Below, in pieces: positions 47,907-59,579 of a stretch of DNA of 64,000 bases (position 1 is the first letter of the stretch; every line of letters starts with the position of its first letter). The translations under genes were made by a program, and so were the position numbers. A model generated the notes under the pieces. It was not told the origin of the DNA. It searched no databases and saw nothing but the letters and a program-made list of their open reading frames with translations. The DNA is taken from the NCBI GenBank assembly GCA_022749755.1, contig CM040447.1, positions 1,544,033 to 1,608,032 on the forward strand, in the 5' to 3' direction. This DNA is from Azadirachta indica (taxonomy: Eukaryota; Streptophyta; Magnoliopsida; Sapindales; Meliaceae).

Positions 47907-48006
47907 NNNNNNNNNNNNNNNNNNNNNNNNNNNNNNNNNNNNNNNNNNNNNNNNNNNNNNNNNNNNNNNNNNNNNNNNNNNNNNNNNNNNNNNNNNNNNN
48001 NNNNNN
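47907..48006. other. Assembly gap of exactly 100 N
   Basis: A run of 100 N, the conventional length for a gap of unknown size. Satellite DNA starts directly on its right side, so the missing part is probably more of the satellite array. Confidence 0.95.
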
Positions 48007-49731
48007 GAGTAACAGAAAATATGGCCCGTCTCAGTTTGAAATTGTTTTTCGAGTCCGTTTCGTATTTGATAATTCTGACCCCGAAAATAGTACATTTTTC
48101 ACTTCTCCTTTTTGTGAAATAAAATACATATGATGATAAGTAACAAGACATACGGCCCGTCTCGAATTGAAATTGCATTTTGAGTCTATTTCACGTTTAA
48201 TAATTTCGGCCTTGAAAATCACACATTTTTCACCTTCTCCGTTTTTTAAATAAAATACCCCCCAATGATTCTCATGCAATGATAAGTAACAAGATGTACG
48301 GCCCGTCTCGAATTGAAATTGTTTTCCGAATCCATTTCGCATTTGACGATTCTTGCCCAGAAAATTGTACATTGTCAACTTCTCCTTTTTCCGAAATAAA
48401 ATGCACTGTAATGATCCTTATGCGATACTGAGTTACAAGATGTGTGGGCTGTCCGTTTCGCATTTGATGATTCTGGCCCCAAAAATCGTACAATTTCAAA
48501 TTCTCCTTCATTCGAAATAAAATGCACCATAATAATCCTAATGTTATGCCAAGTAACAAGAGGTAGGGCTTATCTCGAATTGAAATCGTTTTTCAAGTCC
48601 GTTTCGCGTTTGACAACCATAGCCCCGAAAAACATACTTTTTCAACTTCTCCTTTTATCGAAATAAAATACACCCAAATGATCTTCATGTGATGCTAAGT
48701 AACAAAATGTCCTACTTGTCTCGAATTGAAATTGTTTTTTGAGTCCGTTTTGTGTTTGACATTTTCAACCCCGAAAATTGTACATTTTTAACTTCTTCGT
48801 TTTTCAAAATAAAATACACCATAATGACCATCACGCAATGCTAAGTAGTAATACGTATGCCCTGTCTTGAATTGAAATCATTTTTTGAGTTCTTTTCGCA
48901 TTTGACAATTCCGGTTCCCAAAATCGTACATTTTCACCTTCTCCATTTTCGAGTAAAATGTATCAGAATAATCCTCACGTGATGCTGAGTAGCAAAACGT
49001 GTGGGCTGTCTCAAATTGAAATCGTTTTTTGAGTCTGCTTCGCATTTGACAATTTTGGCCCCGAAAATCGTACATTTTCAACTTCTCCTTTTTTCAAAAT
49101 AAAATGCACTGCAGTAATCCTTGCGCAATGCTAAGTAATAAGAGATGTGGCCAGTCTCCAACTGAAATTGTTTTTCGAGTCCGTTTCGCGTTTGACAATT
49201 CTGGTCTCGAAAATAGTATATTTTCAACTTCTCCTTTTTTCTAAATAAAATACACTATAATAATCCTCACACATACTGGGTAACAAGGCGTATGACCCGT
49301 CAGGAATTGAAATTGTTTTTAAAATCTGTATCGCGTTTAACAATTCTGGCCCCAAAAACCATACATTTTCAATTTCTTCATTTTTCAAAATAAAATGCAC
49401 CATAATGATCCTCACACGATGCTAAGCAATAAGAGGTACTATGTAATTCTTTGTTTTTTTAGTTCGTTTCGTGTTTGGCAATTCTGGCTCCCACAATCGT
49501 ACATTTTCAAATTCTCCATTTTTGAAATAAAATGCGCTCCAATGATCATCATGGGATGCTATGTAACAAGATGTGTGGGCCATCATGAATTGAAAAAATT
49601 TTTGGACTCCGTTTTGCGTTTGACAATTCTAGCCTCGAAAATCGTATATTTTCAATTTCTCCTTTTGCTAAATAAAATGCACCGTAATGATCCTCACGTG
49701 ATACTGAGTAACGAGATGTGCTGCCCCTCTC
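48007..49731 (+). repeat. Satellite array A, 145-146 bp unit
   Basis: About 12 units. The recurring phrase 'acattttcaacttctcc' and its variants start at about 48092, 48223, 48369, 48490, 48636, 48782, 48928, 49072, 49218, 49363, 49501 and 49647. Most steps are 144-146; shorter ones (131, 121, 138) reflect deletions. Units differ by many substitutions. The same satellite is at 62177-64000 in the opposite orientation. Long open frames across the array are a by-product of the repeat. Confidence 0.92.
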
Positions 49732-50563
49732 TGATACGAATCCAGAGTATATTAAACTTGAGATCCAATATCTTTACGCATGGAAGCAAACTTTTAGAAA
49801 GCTAAATCAGATTCACTCAAGTCTGCAATCCAATTTCAACTTGTAAAATAGAAGCTTAGAATAAATACTCTCAAAGTAATTAGCTTTGATTGTAAGAACG
49901 TTAATTCAAGCAAGAATCAAAACAAGAGAAAACACTCCCAATTTTATTCCATTCGAAAAAGTAATGATGCCTCCATGGGAGCATGTGGCTGAATATATAA
50001 TAGTACAAGAGATAAGTAACCCTAATTAGAGTGTTTGGCCACAAAATTAAACTTATTCTAATTTAAAATAAAATAAACTGAATTCAGGCTTAATAATTAG
50101 TGTTAACAGCCCAAACACATAACAAACTATAAATATATGTTTATAAATAAGACTAAAATAGCTAATGGACTTGAACAGCAACTTAGCCCAAAACGGCACA
50201 TGGAATCCGAAACTTGCATTATGATGACGATTTGATTCGAACTGCAATTAAAAGACTTGAACATGCTTGCTTGCTTACCCTTGAGACATCATTCGAATAT
50301 GGCCTTGTACAGATTTGAGAAGTCAAATTCCGTAGAAGCTTTAATCTTCAGGTTTTGCCTTCTTGTACTTGTGTCAATGTTACCAAACTCTGATTATTAT
50401 CTTGAAGTCCAAGCTTGATATTTGACTCTTTCTTACACTCTTGAATTGTTGCAAGATCATCCCATTTAATGCATCTTTGAATTTCTTCATTCTTGCTCTT
50501 GTAACATGACTATTAGGTAGCTGAATTGAATCATTACTCTTGTGTGCATCCGTATTTGCATCA
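49732..50563. repeat. Probable solo LTR, 832 bp
   Basis: A non-coding segment starts TGATACGAATCC and ends ATTTGCATCA, LTR-like TG...CA ends. On the minus strand it begins TGATGCAAATACGG. It interrupts the satellite at 49731 and abuts the truncated Athila copy at 50566. No primer site or polypurine tract lies next to either end and no target duplication is visible, so the call rests on its ends and position. Confidence 0.5.
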
Positions 50564-50565
50564 GA

Positions 50566-51610
50566 TAGGTAACTCTAGATTTGAGAAGGCCATGTTAGAT
50601 TTAGGAGCTTCTATCAATGTTATGCCATATTCTATATATGTTTCTTTGAAACTTGGACCTTTGAATAAAACTGGTGTTGTGATTCAATTGGCTGATTGAT
50701 CTAATGCCTATCCTAAAGGTGTAGTTGAGGATGTTCTTGTGCGAGTTAATGATTTGATTTTTCCTGTTGATTTCTATATGCTTGATATGGAGAATGATGA
50801 TCAAACCACTCCTATTTTGTTAGGAAGACCATTCTTAAAGACATCCAAGAGTAAGATAGATGTTCATAGTGGCACACTCACCATGGAATTTGATGGTGAA
50901 ATTATTAAGTTTAATATTTATGATGCCATGAAATATCCTGGTGATGATAATCCTGTTTATTCTATTGATGTGATTGATTCTTTAGCACAAAAAGTCTTTG
51001 AACTTGAAGGAAAAGATAGATTAGAAGTTGCCATTAGTGAGAATCTTCAGAAAGATAACAAGGAGTTGGTACTGAGTACTGATTTGCAAGAACCTATTGC
51101 AACGTTGAATGATTTTCCGAAGTTGCAACAGTCAAGTAACAGTCTTAATATTACGTTGCCAATTCCTAACAAGAGACCTTTACCCTCTGTTTTGCAGGCC
51201 CCTATTTCAGATTTGAAGTCTCTCCCTAGTCATCTCAAGTACGTGTTCCTTGGAGACGAAGGAACGTTACCTGTGATCATCTCTAGTAAACTTAGTGCAC
51301 TGCAAGAGAAAAGCTTATGCAGGTTCTTAAGGAGCATAAGATGGCTATTGGTTGGACAATTGTGGATATGAAAGGAATTAGCCCGTCTACATGCATGCAT
51401 CGTATCTTACTTGAAGAGGGAGCAAAACCTTCCCGTCAACCACAGAGAATATTGAACCCACCCATGATGGACGTAGTGAAGAAAGAGGTCATCAAACTTC
51501 TTGAAGTTGGAGTGATTTATCCTATTTCGGATAGCAATTGGGTTAGCCCAATTCAAGTGGTCCCGAAAAAGACGGAATAATTGTTGTGAAAAATCAAAAT
51601 GATGAATTAG
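50566..51610 (+). pseudogene. Truncated protease and RT N-terminus, Athila copy 2
   Basis: The protease lacks its first part but keeps LDLGASINVMP and ILLGRPFL. A TGA at 50697-50699 splits it, at the same codon as in copy 1. From 50739 a 210-codon frame runs through the linker into RT, with a frame change near 51310. The region with VIYPISDSNWVSPIQVV ends in a stop at about 51578-51580. Compared with copy 1 this copy has fewer stops in the same segment. Confidence 0.82.
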
Positions 51611-52800
51611 TTCCTACCCGTGTTCAGAATAGGTGGCGGGTTTGTATAGATTATAGAAAAGTAAATGCTGTGACTCGCAAGGACCACTTCCCTTTACCTT
51701 TTATTGATCAAATGCTTGAAAGGTTGGCTGGTCATTCTTACTATTGTTTCCTTGATGGTTGTTCAGGTTATGTTCAGATTGCAATTGCTGCAGAGGATCA
51801 AGAAAAGACGACTTTTACATGCCCATTCGGGACTTTTGCATATCGTCTTATGCCCTTTGGCCTTTGCAATGCCCCAGCGACTTTCCAAAGATGTATGCAT
51901 ATTTTCAAATTATATTGAGCATATTATAGAAGTGTTTATGGATGATTTAACAGTTTATGGAGACTCCTTTGATAATTGTTTGCATAACCTTACGCTTATT
52001 CTTCAAAGATGCATAGAAACTAACCTTGTGCTAATTTCTGAAAAATGTCATTTTATGGTTGAACAAGGTATAGTTCTAGGCCATGTTGTTTCATCTAAGG
52101 GAATTGGGGTAGATAAAACTAAAGTTGATATTATTCAATATTTACCTTACCCCACTAGTGTGCGGGAAGTTCGTTCTTTTCTTGGACATGCAGATTTTTA
52201 CCGAAGATTCATCAAGGGCTTCTCCAAAATAGCACTACCCCTATGCAAGTTGCTACAAAAGGATGTGGCTTTTGAATTCAATGAGGCATGTAAAAAGGCA
52301 TTTGATAAGCTAAAAGAACTATTAACTTCTACCCCAGTTATCCAGCCCTCTGACTGGAACGGTTCTTTCGAGATAATGTGCGATGCAAGTGATTATGCAG
52401 TAGGTGGCGTTGTTTTGGGTCAAAGAATTGGAAAAGCATCTCATGCCATTTATTATGCTTCAAGGACTTTGAATGATGCCCAAAGAAATTATTCTACTAC
52501 TGAGAAAGAAGTTTTAGCTGTTATTTTTGCTTTAGAAAAGTTTCGATCTTACTTACCTGGTACTAAAGTCATTGTTTACTCTGATCATGCAGCTCTTCGT
52601 TATTTGATAACAAAGAAAGAGGCAAAACCAAGATTAATAAGATGGATACTCTTCTTGAGCGAATTTAACTTGGAGATGAAAGACAAAAGAGGGATAGAAA
52701 ATCGCGTCGTAGATCATTTGAGTTGTTTAGTTCATGTGGAAGCTGAATTTCCTCTGCAGGAAACATTCTCTAACGAGCAATTGTTCTCCGTAAGCGTGAC
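51586..52800 (+). pseudogene. Reverse transcriptase and RNase H, Athila copy 2
   Basis: 51586-51918 holds the RT palm start, with [20 protein letters not shown] and [18 protein letters not shown] frameshift near 51900 leads into a long frame reaching 53101. The catalytic MDD is encoded at 51938-51946 ([12 protein letters not shown]). The connection region has GFYRRF-type [11 protein letters not shown], and RNase H has [21 protein letters not shown] and [10 protein letters not shown]. Except for the frameshift the core looks well kept, so this copy is fairly young or was recently active. The product would be the pol polyprotein. Confidence 0.87.
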
Positions 52801-54093
52801 ATTATCTTGGTATGCAACTATTGGAAATTATTTGGTTATTAATGTGTTACCTCCTGGTTTGTCCAAGGCTCAAAGAGATACGATCAAGAGTGATGCCAAA
52901 TACTATGTGTGGGATGACCCATACTTATGGAAGCATAGTGCAGATCAAGTGATAAGAAGGTGCGTTCCTGAAAATGAAATTATTGCTATTCTTACCTTCG
53001 CCATTCTTATGCTTGTGGAGGTTACTTTGGAGCTAAAAGGACAGCAAGAAAAGTGGTTTCTATTGGCCGTCTTTATTTCGAGATTTATACTCTTTTTGTA
53101 AGTCATGCGATCACTGCCAAAAAACGGGTAATATATCTCAAAAGAAAGAGATGCCACAAACCCCCATACTATTTGGTGAAATATTCGATGTTTGGGGCAT
53201 TTGATTTCATGGGACCGTTCCCTATATCCTTCAATTATGTTTATATTTTGCTTGCTGTTGATTATGTCTCAAAATGGGTAGAAACTAAAGCTACCAGGAC
53301 TAATGATTCTAAAGTTGTTACAGATTTTATCAAGTCTAACATATTCTCCAGTTTTCGAATTCCAAGAGCTCTAATAAGTGATCGAGGCACTCACTTTTGC
53401 AATCAGATTGTGGAGGCTTTGCTGAGAAAATACCATGTGACTCACAAGGTGTCAATTGCCTATCATCTGCAAACTAGTGGACAAGTGAAAGTGTCTAATC
53501 GAGAGATCAAGTCCATCCTTGAAAAGACGGTCAATCCAAGTAGAAAAGATTGGAGTTTGCAAGTGGATGATGCCTTGTGGGCGTATAGAACTGTATATAA
53601 GACGCCCATTGCTATGTCACCTTATCAGTTAGTGTCTCGAAAACCATGCCACCTTCTAGTTGAGTTAGAACACAAGGCTTATTGCGCAATCAAGCGTTTC
53701 AACATAAAAATGGATGATAGTGGAGAACACAGAAAGTTGCAACTACAAGAGTTACAGGAAATCTGAAATGATGCTTATGAGAGTGCAAGGATTTACAAGG
53801 AAAAGATGAAGGCTTTTAATGACAAGATGATCTCTAGGAAGGAATTTAAAGTTGGTCAAAAAGTCCTTCTCTACCATTCACGCCTTCGTTTGTTTCCAAG
53901 TAAGTTGCGTTCTCGTTGGATTGGACCTTTTGTTGTTACTAATGTTTTTCCTTATGGTGCAGTTGAAATTTGAAGTTTACCAACTTCCAAAGTGTTCAAG
54001 GTGAATGGCCATAGACTTAAACCTTTCTATGAATGTGTACAAGTAGAGAATGTGGCACAATTAGACCTTGAAGATCCGATTTATACTAATTGA
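52801..54093 (+). pseudogene. Integrase, Athila copy 2
   Basis: The frame continues with [22 protein letters not shown], then the zinc-binding region is damaged by a frameshift and a deletion near 52990-53060. The catalytic core is open at 53053-53766, with [20 protein letters not shown] and NPSRKDWSLQVDDALWAYRT. A TGA is at 53764-53766, and another stop lies near 53972. The C-terminal part includes [12 protein letters not shown] and VFKVNGHRLKPF, ending at TGA 54091-54093. These are the usual integrase landmarks of Athila-type pol. Confidence 0.86.
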
Positions 54094-55666
54094 TAAAGGG
54101 AGCATTAATTCGACCTAACGATAATAAACAAAAGTGCTACTTGGGAGGCAACCCAAAGGGAGTTCCTTTTTCTTTTCCTTCTCATTTTTGCATTTATATT
54201 TTGGTTATTTTTGCTTTTTCCTTGCATTTCGCCTTGCATTGGGGACAATGTAAGTTTCAAGTATGGGGGAAGGGATTTAGGTTGTGTTTTAATTTTTTTT
54301 TTAAAAAAAAGGAGAGTTATTGCTCTTTGTTTTTGAAGAATTTTGGTTGTGTATATCATGAGCAAGATGAATTAAGCTTGAAAAAATTCATAGCATGATT
54401 GAATAAGTAATCTTCCAGCCTAAAATTAGTTGGTCTAGTTATTTTCCTTGAGAATGGTAGTGACTGAATTCAGTAGACAAAATGCTCATGAGATTTTGAG
54501 CCTTTAGACTGACACATCCATATCAGTTTCATTATTTTCTTTCATGTGAGATATTCTTCCATGGATTTGTTTCTCTAGAACTTGCCTTGATTCTCTTTGA
54601 GGTCATATCGATACATGCATTCACGATTATGATTGAGGCCCCTTTTTGTTTTAAGCTACTTAAGCCAAATAGCCTACCTTGTAATTATTGTTTTTCCTTT
54701 GTTAAACCCCTTTGAGCTTTATTGGCTTTTGTCTTTGAGAGCCCACATTACAAACTTTAAACCTGAAAAATAATGTCTTCATCCAAGCTGTTGAGCTAGT
54801 GGAGCGTTGTTCATCTTTATGACATATATAGGTGTGCAAGAAATAAATGTGGGGCTATCTAGATTTGTGGTGTGGTTATTACTGGTGAAATGAAACATGG
54901 TTTCATTCTCAATTTGTGAGTTTTATTGTTAAAAAAAAAAGAAAAAAGAAAAAAAAAGAAAAGGGTGATGGAGGAAATTGCTTTTGATGTTGCAAACTAT
55001 CCATGTTCATAATCCCTCTTAAAATTCTAAGAAAGGGGTCTGTTTATACATGATATATACCAAGGTGGAAGCTAGCTTTGCAAAGCATTGTTTTCTGCAA
55101 AGCCGAAAAGTGTTCCTTTGATTGGTCTCCTTTTCAATGCAGGATTTTCTCGTGGTTTAAATGCTTTGTAGCCAAATTGAAGAAATTGGAATGGAGTGAT
55201 TGGTTTTACATGTCTTGTACATTTTGAGCTTGAGTTGATTCATTTTTCGCTCCACTAGTTTTAACAGCTTTTGAGCCATATTCCCAAATATTTCCCACCT
55301 TGATCCTAAACCCCATTACAACCCTTGAAAAGTCCTCATGATTCGTGTTATGTTTGTGATCCTGGTGGTGGAGAATGAGAAGACATGCAAGCTTATGGTA
55401 GATCATTTCCAATGGAATGAATTTGAGCGCAAAACTTACCCTACAAACACATGAGAGTCGAGTGTTTATTTCCGTAAGGGTCTACTTATTTAGTTTATTC
55501 CATCTTCAAGTGAAAATGCTTGCTAATTAATTGTAAGTTGTTTAAGAATGTTTGTTCTTGGTCTGCTATGAGTTTTGAAGAGCTTGGTTGTTCTTTATTG
55601 ATGGCGTTGTAACCTTACTATCTTTGGGAAAGTGAATTTGAGTTTTGCCCGAGGACGAGCAAGAGT
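54094..55666 (+). other. Long non-coding region of Athila copy 2 between pol and the 3' LTR
   Basis: About 1.6 kb without a credible ORF. In some Athila elements an env-like ORF lies here; I see none. The phrase 'ttgcattggggacaatgtaagttt...gtatggggga' at about 54233-54273 is the purine-rich motif that plant gypsy elements carry after pol. Confidence 0.65.
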
Positions 55667-55682
55667 TAAGTGTGGGAGAATT
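55667..55682 (+). other. Polypurine tract of Athila copy 2
   Basis: aagtgtgggagaattt directly before the 3' LTR, preceded by 'gaggacgagcaagagtt', which is conserved at this place in plant gypsy elements. Confidence 0.75.
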
Positions 55683-56698
55683 TGATAAGAATGCAGAATG
55701 TCATATTTTTCTCCCTTAATTTTCTAGTTCTTTATGTTTATTGCGTTCTTAAATGTACTCATTATTCCCATATTTTGATTCAGGATGCAAATGAAGACAT
55801 TAAGTGCAAAACGAAGCTAATTGCAGGATTTTGGACAGTTTCGACATTGCTTCGTAATCTGGGCATAACTTTCTCATCCAAACTTGACCTGAGATGATTC
55901 AAGATGCCAAACTATCATCATGGCCCTGCGTGGTTAAACTTTTATAATTGGTCGAAGGAAACAGAAGCCTCAGAATTAATAAAACTATGAGATTTAATTT
56001 GATTCTTATTGTTTAATTTATGCTTGAATAACGAATGTTCTTCTGATTTTCATGATTGTTTAATTTAATTACTAAGAGGCCTACTAGTTTATTATTCGTT
56101 GCAATCTACCGTTAAGACAGATATCAAATCAATAATTGTTTGATTCCTCTGATTGGTGAAGCAATTAGGATTTAATGATTTGCTGTGTCAAAAATTATTA
56201 AATTTTAAGAAGAATGTTCAACTAAACTAAATGCAACCGCTTGTGCTTGCATTGTTTAGATTAATTGATGTCTCTAATTCTTAAAACCACTAAATTAAAC
56301 CTTTAGGACTTTACTTGGGTTATTTGGTAGTTAGGGTTAATTAGATCACTTATTTTCTAATTAACTACAACTAAGAAGAGATAGGAAAAATACCTTCAAC
56401 AATGAATATTCAAAGTGTAAATTAATATATTCCAATATCGATGATCAGTTGTAAAATTCTGATGGTGGATGTTGACTTAGACCATGTTTTATTCTTTTGA
56501 TTGATTTTAATATTCAAATTTGAATTGTTCCTTAATTGTTTTCTTAAAACTGTTTTCCTTATATTCAAAACACCCCCCAATCCTTATTCACGTAACCATA
56601 AAATTAGGCTAAATACTCTCTGTGGGAACAATCCTTACTCGCACCACTACATATATCTTGTTTAGGAGTTTAGGTTTTACTTTTGGTTGACCGTAACA
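55683..56698 (+). repeat. 3' LTR of Athila copy 2 (1016 bp)
   Basis: Begins TGATAAGAATGCAG and ends ...GTAACA. It matches the 1.4-kb LTR at 1177-2575 from end to end except that about 380 bp (copy-1 positions about 1400-1785) are absent. Confidence 0.88.
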
Positions 56699-56777
56699 AT
56701 AAACCACTGCCCATATCTTGCCAAAGTCTAGATTACTTGGATTTAATTTCTTCATGACTTCAAAGCCTATGACTTTC

Positions 56778-57545
56778 TGACACGGGAGTGTCTGAACATC
56801 AAGAGCAGAATTAAGTGTCAATAAGTTCAAGAAGATTATCCTAATTTACTAAATTATGAAGACACTGTTAGAGGGATAATTTTAGAATTCAAACTATATT
56901 CACTGAAATAATATTTCAGAAAGAAGTTGGTAACACTGAAAAGTTGAAGAAGTAAGTTTTCTATAGAATTTTACAGTTTAACATTTGGAGTTCTCTAAAG
57001 AAACTTATGGTAATTTCTTCACAACATATTAATTTTTAAGGCAAAATCTGGAAGTATGAATTTTAGAGATTTTTTAGCTTAAATTCAATGTGTTTTGTTT
57101 AATTTCTAGATGATAGAAGGATTTGGTGAGTTGTAATTTAAAGTCTTAGCTATTTTGGTTTATTTTTAAAGAATTTTAAATATTTGTATTCATTTGTCAA
57201 AGTGAGGTAATAGTTGTTGGCCTAACCATTGAAATTTTTAGGGGTTGTTGGCCTAATTTTTGACATTTCTTTCCTTATAAAAGCCTATATAAACGCTTCA
57301 AGCATGTAGTATTGAAATAAAGTTATTTTGAGTTGAGTTTAATTAAAATTCGTGTGTTTTATACTTCGTATCTCTCGGAAAATTTTCAGAGTGGTGAGTT
57401 TATTTTGACTTCTACAACCTTTAGCAGCAAATTAGAGTGGTATTTCTGTATCTCATTTGTTGTAAACCTTAGGAGGAGAACTTGTTTCAACTCTTATTTA
57501 GTAAAAACCTATATCCCCCACACAAACCCCCATTTTCCGGTATCA
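56778..57545 (+). repeat. 5' LTR of gypsy element C
   Basis: Starts TGACACGGGAGTGTC and ends GGTATCA three bases before a primer site. It contains a TATA-like tataaaagcc at 57276 and an aataaag polyadenylation-like site at about 57317. The first 470 bp recur in reverse orientation at 61708-62176. Confidence 0.75.
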
Positions 57546-57548
57546 ATT

Positions 57549-57560
57549 TGGTATTAAAGC
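57549..57560 (+). other. Primer binding site of element C, initiator tRNA-Met type
   Basis: tggtattaaagc, two mismatches from the standard initiator-Met site, three bases after the LTR end. Confidence 0.75.
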
Positions 57561-57691
57561 TGAAAGATCCTTTTCAAAACTTGAGAGTATCTGTAACTTG
57601 TGAAGTTATGGCAGCTTGTCATTACCTAAAGTCTTTTGAGTTTAGTTCCCCAATCACCAAAGCTTATCCTCATAATACTTAATTACAAGAT

Positions 57692-58159
57692 ATGAGAAGA
57701 CAATTTAATCAAATTCAACTACTTTTTGAGGTATATGAAAATCTACAAAAAAGTCAGCAACATGAAGAAATTGTTTATGAAAATCTTATTGATGAAGGAG
57801 ATAGAGAAGACTACATGGAGGCAGAATATAAAGACTGCATAGAGGAAGAAGATGATGTGCAACATTTCTGTGAATCCATTGTTGAAGCGGAAGAAGAGGA
57901 AGACTACACAGAAGCAAAGTATGATGACTACGCAGAGGAGGAAGAAGATGAGGCAAAACCTATTCATAGGACCTTTGAAGGAGCAAAATTTCATGAAGAT
58001 GAAATAGAGACTGAAGTGGAAAAGTTTAGGAAAGGAGATGAAGAAGTTGAAAGAAAGGTAACCAAACACTACTTTGTTTCATTTGAGGAGAAGTATCAAA
58101 ATGAAACTTGGTTTGAAATTGTTTCTATGAAGTGTTATCATATAAATAGATATCCTTAG
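57692..58159 (+). CDS. Acidic 155-residue ORF in the gag position of element C
   Basis: A continuous frame, very rich in Glu and Asp, has runs such as EAEEEEDYTEAKYDDYAEEEE and no Cys-based motif. The short phrase EDYxEAxYxDxxEEE occurs twice (about residues 45-55 and 68-80), suggesting an internal duplication. It starts 130 bases after the primer site, the position of gag, but has no gag core that I recognise. It may be what is left of a gag N-terminus or an unrelated coding frame held in a non-autonomous element. It is the only long intact frame in element C. Confidence 0.4.
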   Translation: MRRQFNQIQLLFEVYENLQKSQQHEEIVYENLIDEGDREDYMEAEYKDCIEEEDDVQHFCESIVEAEEEEDYTEAKYDDYAEEEEDEAKPIHRTFEGAKFHEDEIETEVEKFRKGDEEVERKVTKHYFVSFEEKYQNETWFEIVSMKCYHINRYP

Positions 58160-58374
58160 AGATATAGTAGAAAGAACATGTATAGTGGTTTTAAAAGTAC
58201 TTATTCTTTTAAGAAGGGTGGTTTTAAGAGTGTTTTAAATCCCGACAATATGAAAAGTGTTACTAACCTTTCAAAGGAGAAGGAAATATTTTTCTTACTC
58301 TTTTCAAGTTTAAAAGAAAGGCAAAGAAGAGTGGCAATATTTTTGATCTTCTTGTTTTAGGAGAAAATGAAGAT

Positions 58375-58915
58375 GGCCATGAACCACCACAGATCGTAAA
58401 GCATCTTTTTGAAGAGTTTTGTGATGCTGTTCCAGAGGAAATTTCACCTAGACTTCATAACATGCAAAGCTTCAATGGAGTGACCTCATATTACTGGAGA
58501 TTCATAAAAAAATTTCAACACCATTGCTACAATCATTGAATGCTTGAAAGCTTTCTCGTTCAAGTGGACAAGTGAAGCAAAATAGAGTTTCGAACATCTA
58601 AAGAAGAAGGTAATTGAAACTTGTATACTAGCACTTTTAGATTTTAATATAATCTCTCAAGATGAATTTGAAACTTTTAATGTTGAAATTGGAGCTGTTT
58701 TAAGTCAAAAACACAACTCTATTGTTTTTTTTGATGAAAAAGTACGTGATGCAAGAAGGAGACAACAAAGAATTAATCGAAGGCATGACAAATGGATAGA
58801 GTTTCGTCAATCTTTGAAATTTACCATCGAGCACAAATCTAGAGTTCAAAATGTTGTAGCTGATGCACTTAGTCGAAAACATTCCTTGCTATCCTCAATG
58901 CAAGTGAAAGTGATA
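58375..58915 (+). pseudogene. Collapsed pol (RT and RNase H) remnant of element C
   Basis: Broken frames carry, in order, LFEEFCDAVPEEISPRL (the RT N-terminus of Tekay/Reina-type gypsy elements), YYWRFIKKF (RT thumb), ARRRQQRINRRHDKWIEF and NVVADALSRKHSLLSSMQV (end of RNase H). The catalytic palm (YxDD) and part of RNase H are missing, so large internal deletions joined non-adjacent parts. Stops are also present. Confidence 0.75.
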
Positions 58916-59307
58916 AATCAATATTTTTCCTAATATTTTATTATGTTTATATCCTTTATTCATATATTTTATCTTATAATTTTATTACTTTGAGCTTCTT
59001 TTTATTACTTGTAGGAATTACTATAGAAAGCGCAAAAACATATCCAAGATACTGGAAGGCCCGTATTTACTGAATATAGTCTGTATTTTCTAGCATAACT
59101 TTATCTTCAATACTCATATTTGGGTGATACAAAATAATTTGAAAACTAGACATAATGATTTACAACACTACATTTCAAAAAGAAAGCAAATGTTGAAGTT
59201 TTGAGGGTCAAAACTTCAGCTGGAAAGAAGATAACTGGGAGACAAACTTTCCTTGACATGTGGGAAAGTGTAAACATATTTTGGGATTTTGACTTTCCTA
59301 TTAAAAT

Positions 59308-59579
59308 TGATACGAACCTCGCCAATATCGTGACGAAACCCAACACCGAATATAGTAAAATCCCCAAGATTTCCTCAAGACGCAAGTTTATAGAGTTTTA
59401 ACCCGATACCTATCTACATAAGAACAAAGACTATGATTTAATCAAACGCCACACCAAGAATCTTTAAGAAAACACTTAAGAATCTAGATGATAAGTTTGG
59501 TTGTTTTGAATGCCACAAGAAATTAAACTTAAAAATTTTAAGAACAAAACTTATAAGAAATAATTTAACATTCAAAATT
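59308..59579 (-). repeat. 3' LTR fragment of element D
   Basis: 272 bp beginning TGATACGAACCTC on the plus strand. It aligns with 60931-61200 with many small differences. The part corresponding to 61201-61707 is missing; gag starts there instead. Confidence 0.8.

Larger units (their letters stand above)
50566..56698 (+). mobile_element. Athila-type Ty3/gypsy retrotransposon, copy 2 (3' half)
   Basis: Starts inside the protease coding region (cut near 50566) and continues through reverse transcriptase, RNase H, integrase, a 1.6-kb untranslated region, a polypurine tract and the 3' LTR. Over about 1.04 kb it is the same family as copy 1 (4625-5668), with the same premature stop in the protease. 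Coding damage is lighter than in the LOG-carrying gypsy element but still disabling: at least two frameshifts and four stops. Confidence 0.88.
57561..59307 (+). mobile_element. Internal remnant of gypsy element C
   Basis: Leader, an acidic ORF (57692-58159) and a shrunken pol remnant (58375-58915), all on the plus strand. It is cut on the right by element D at 59308. Protease, most of RT, integrase and a same-strand 3' LTR are missing. Confidence 0.7.

Noticed and set aside
48031..49805. Several open frames of 60-136 codons across satellite array A, and similar ones in 62152-63958
   Set aside because: They repeat the same short peptide at the satellite period and occur on both strands; they are a by-product of a stop-poor repeat, not genes.
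1177..56698. One giant Athila element with LTRs at 1177 and 55683
   Set aside because: Both halves contain the same protease-RT segment, the flanking bases do not match, and the LTRs differ by a 380-bp indel; these are two separate truncated copies.
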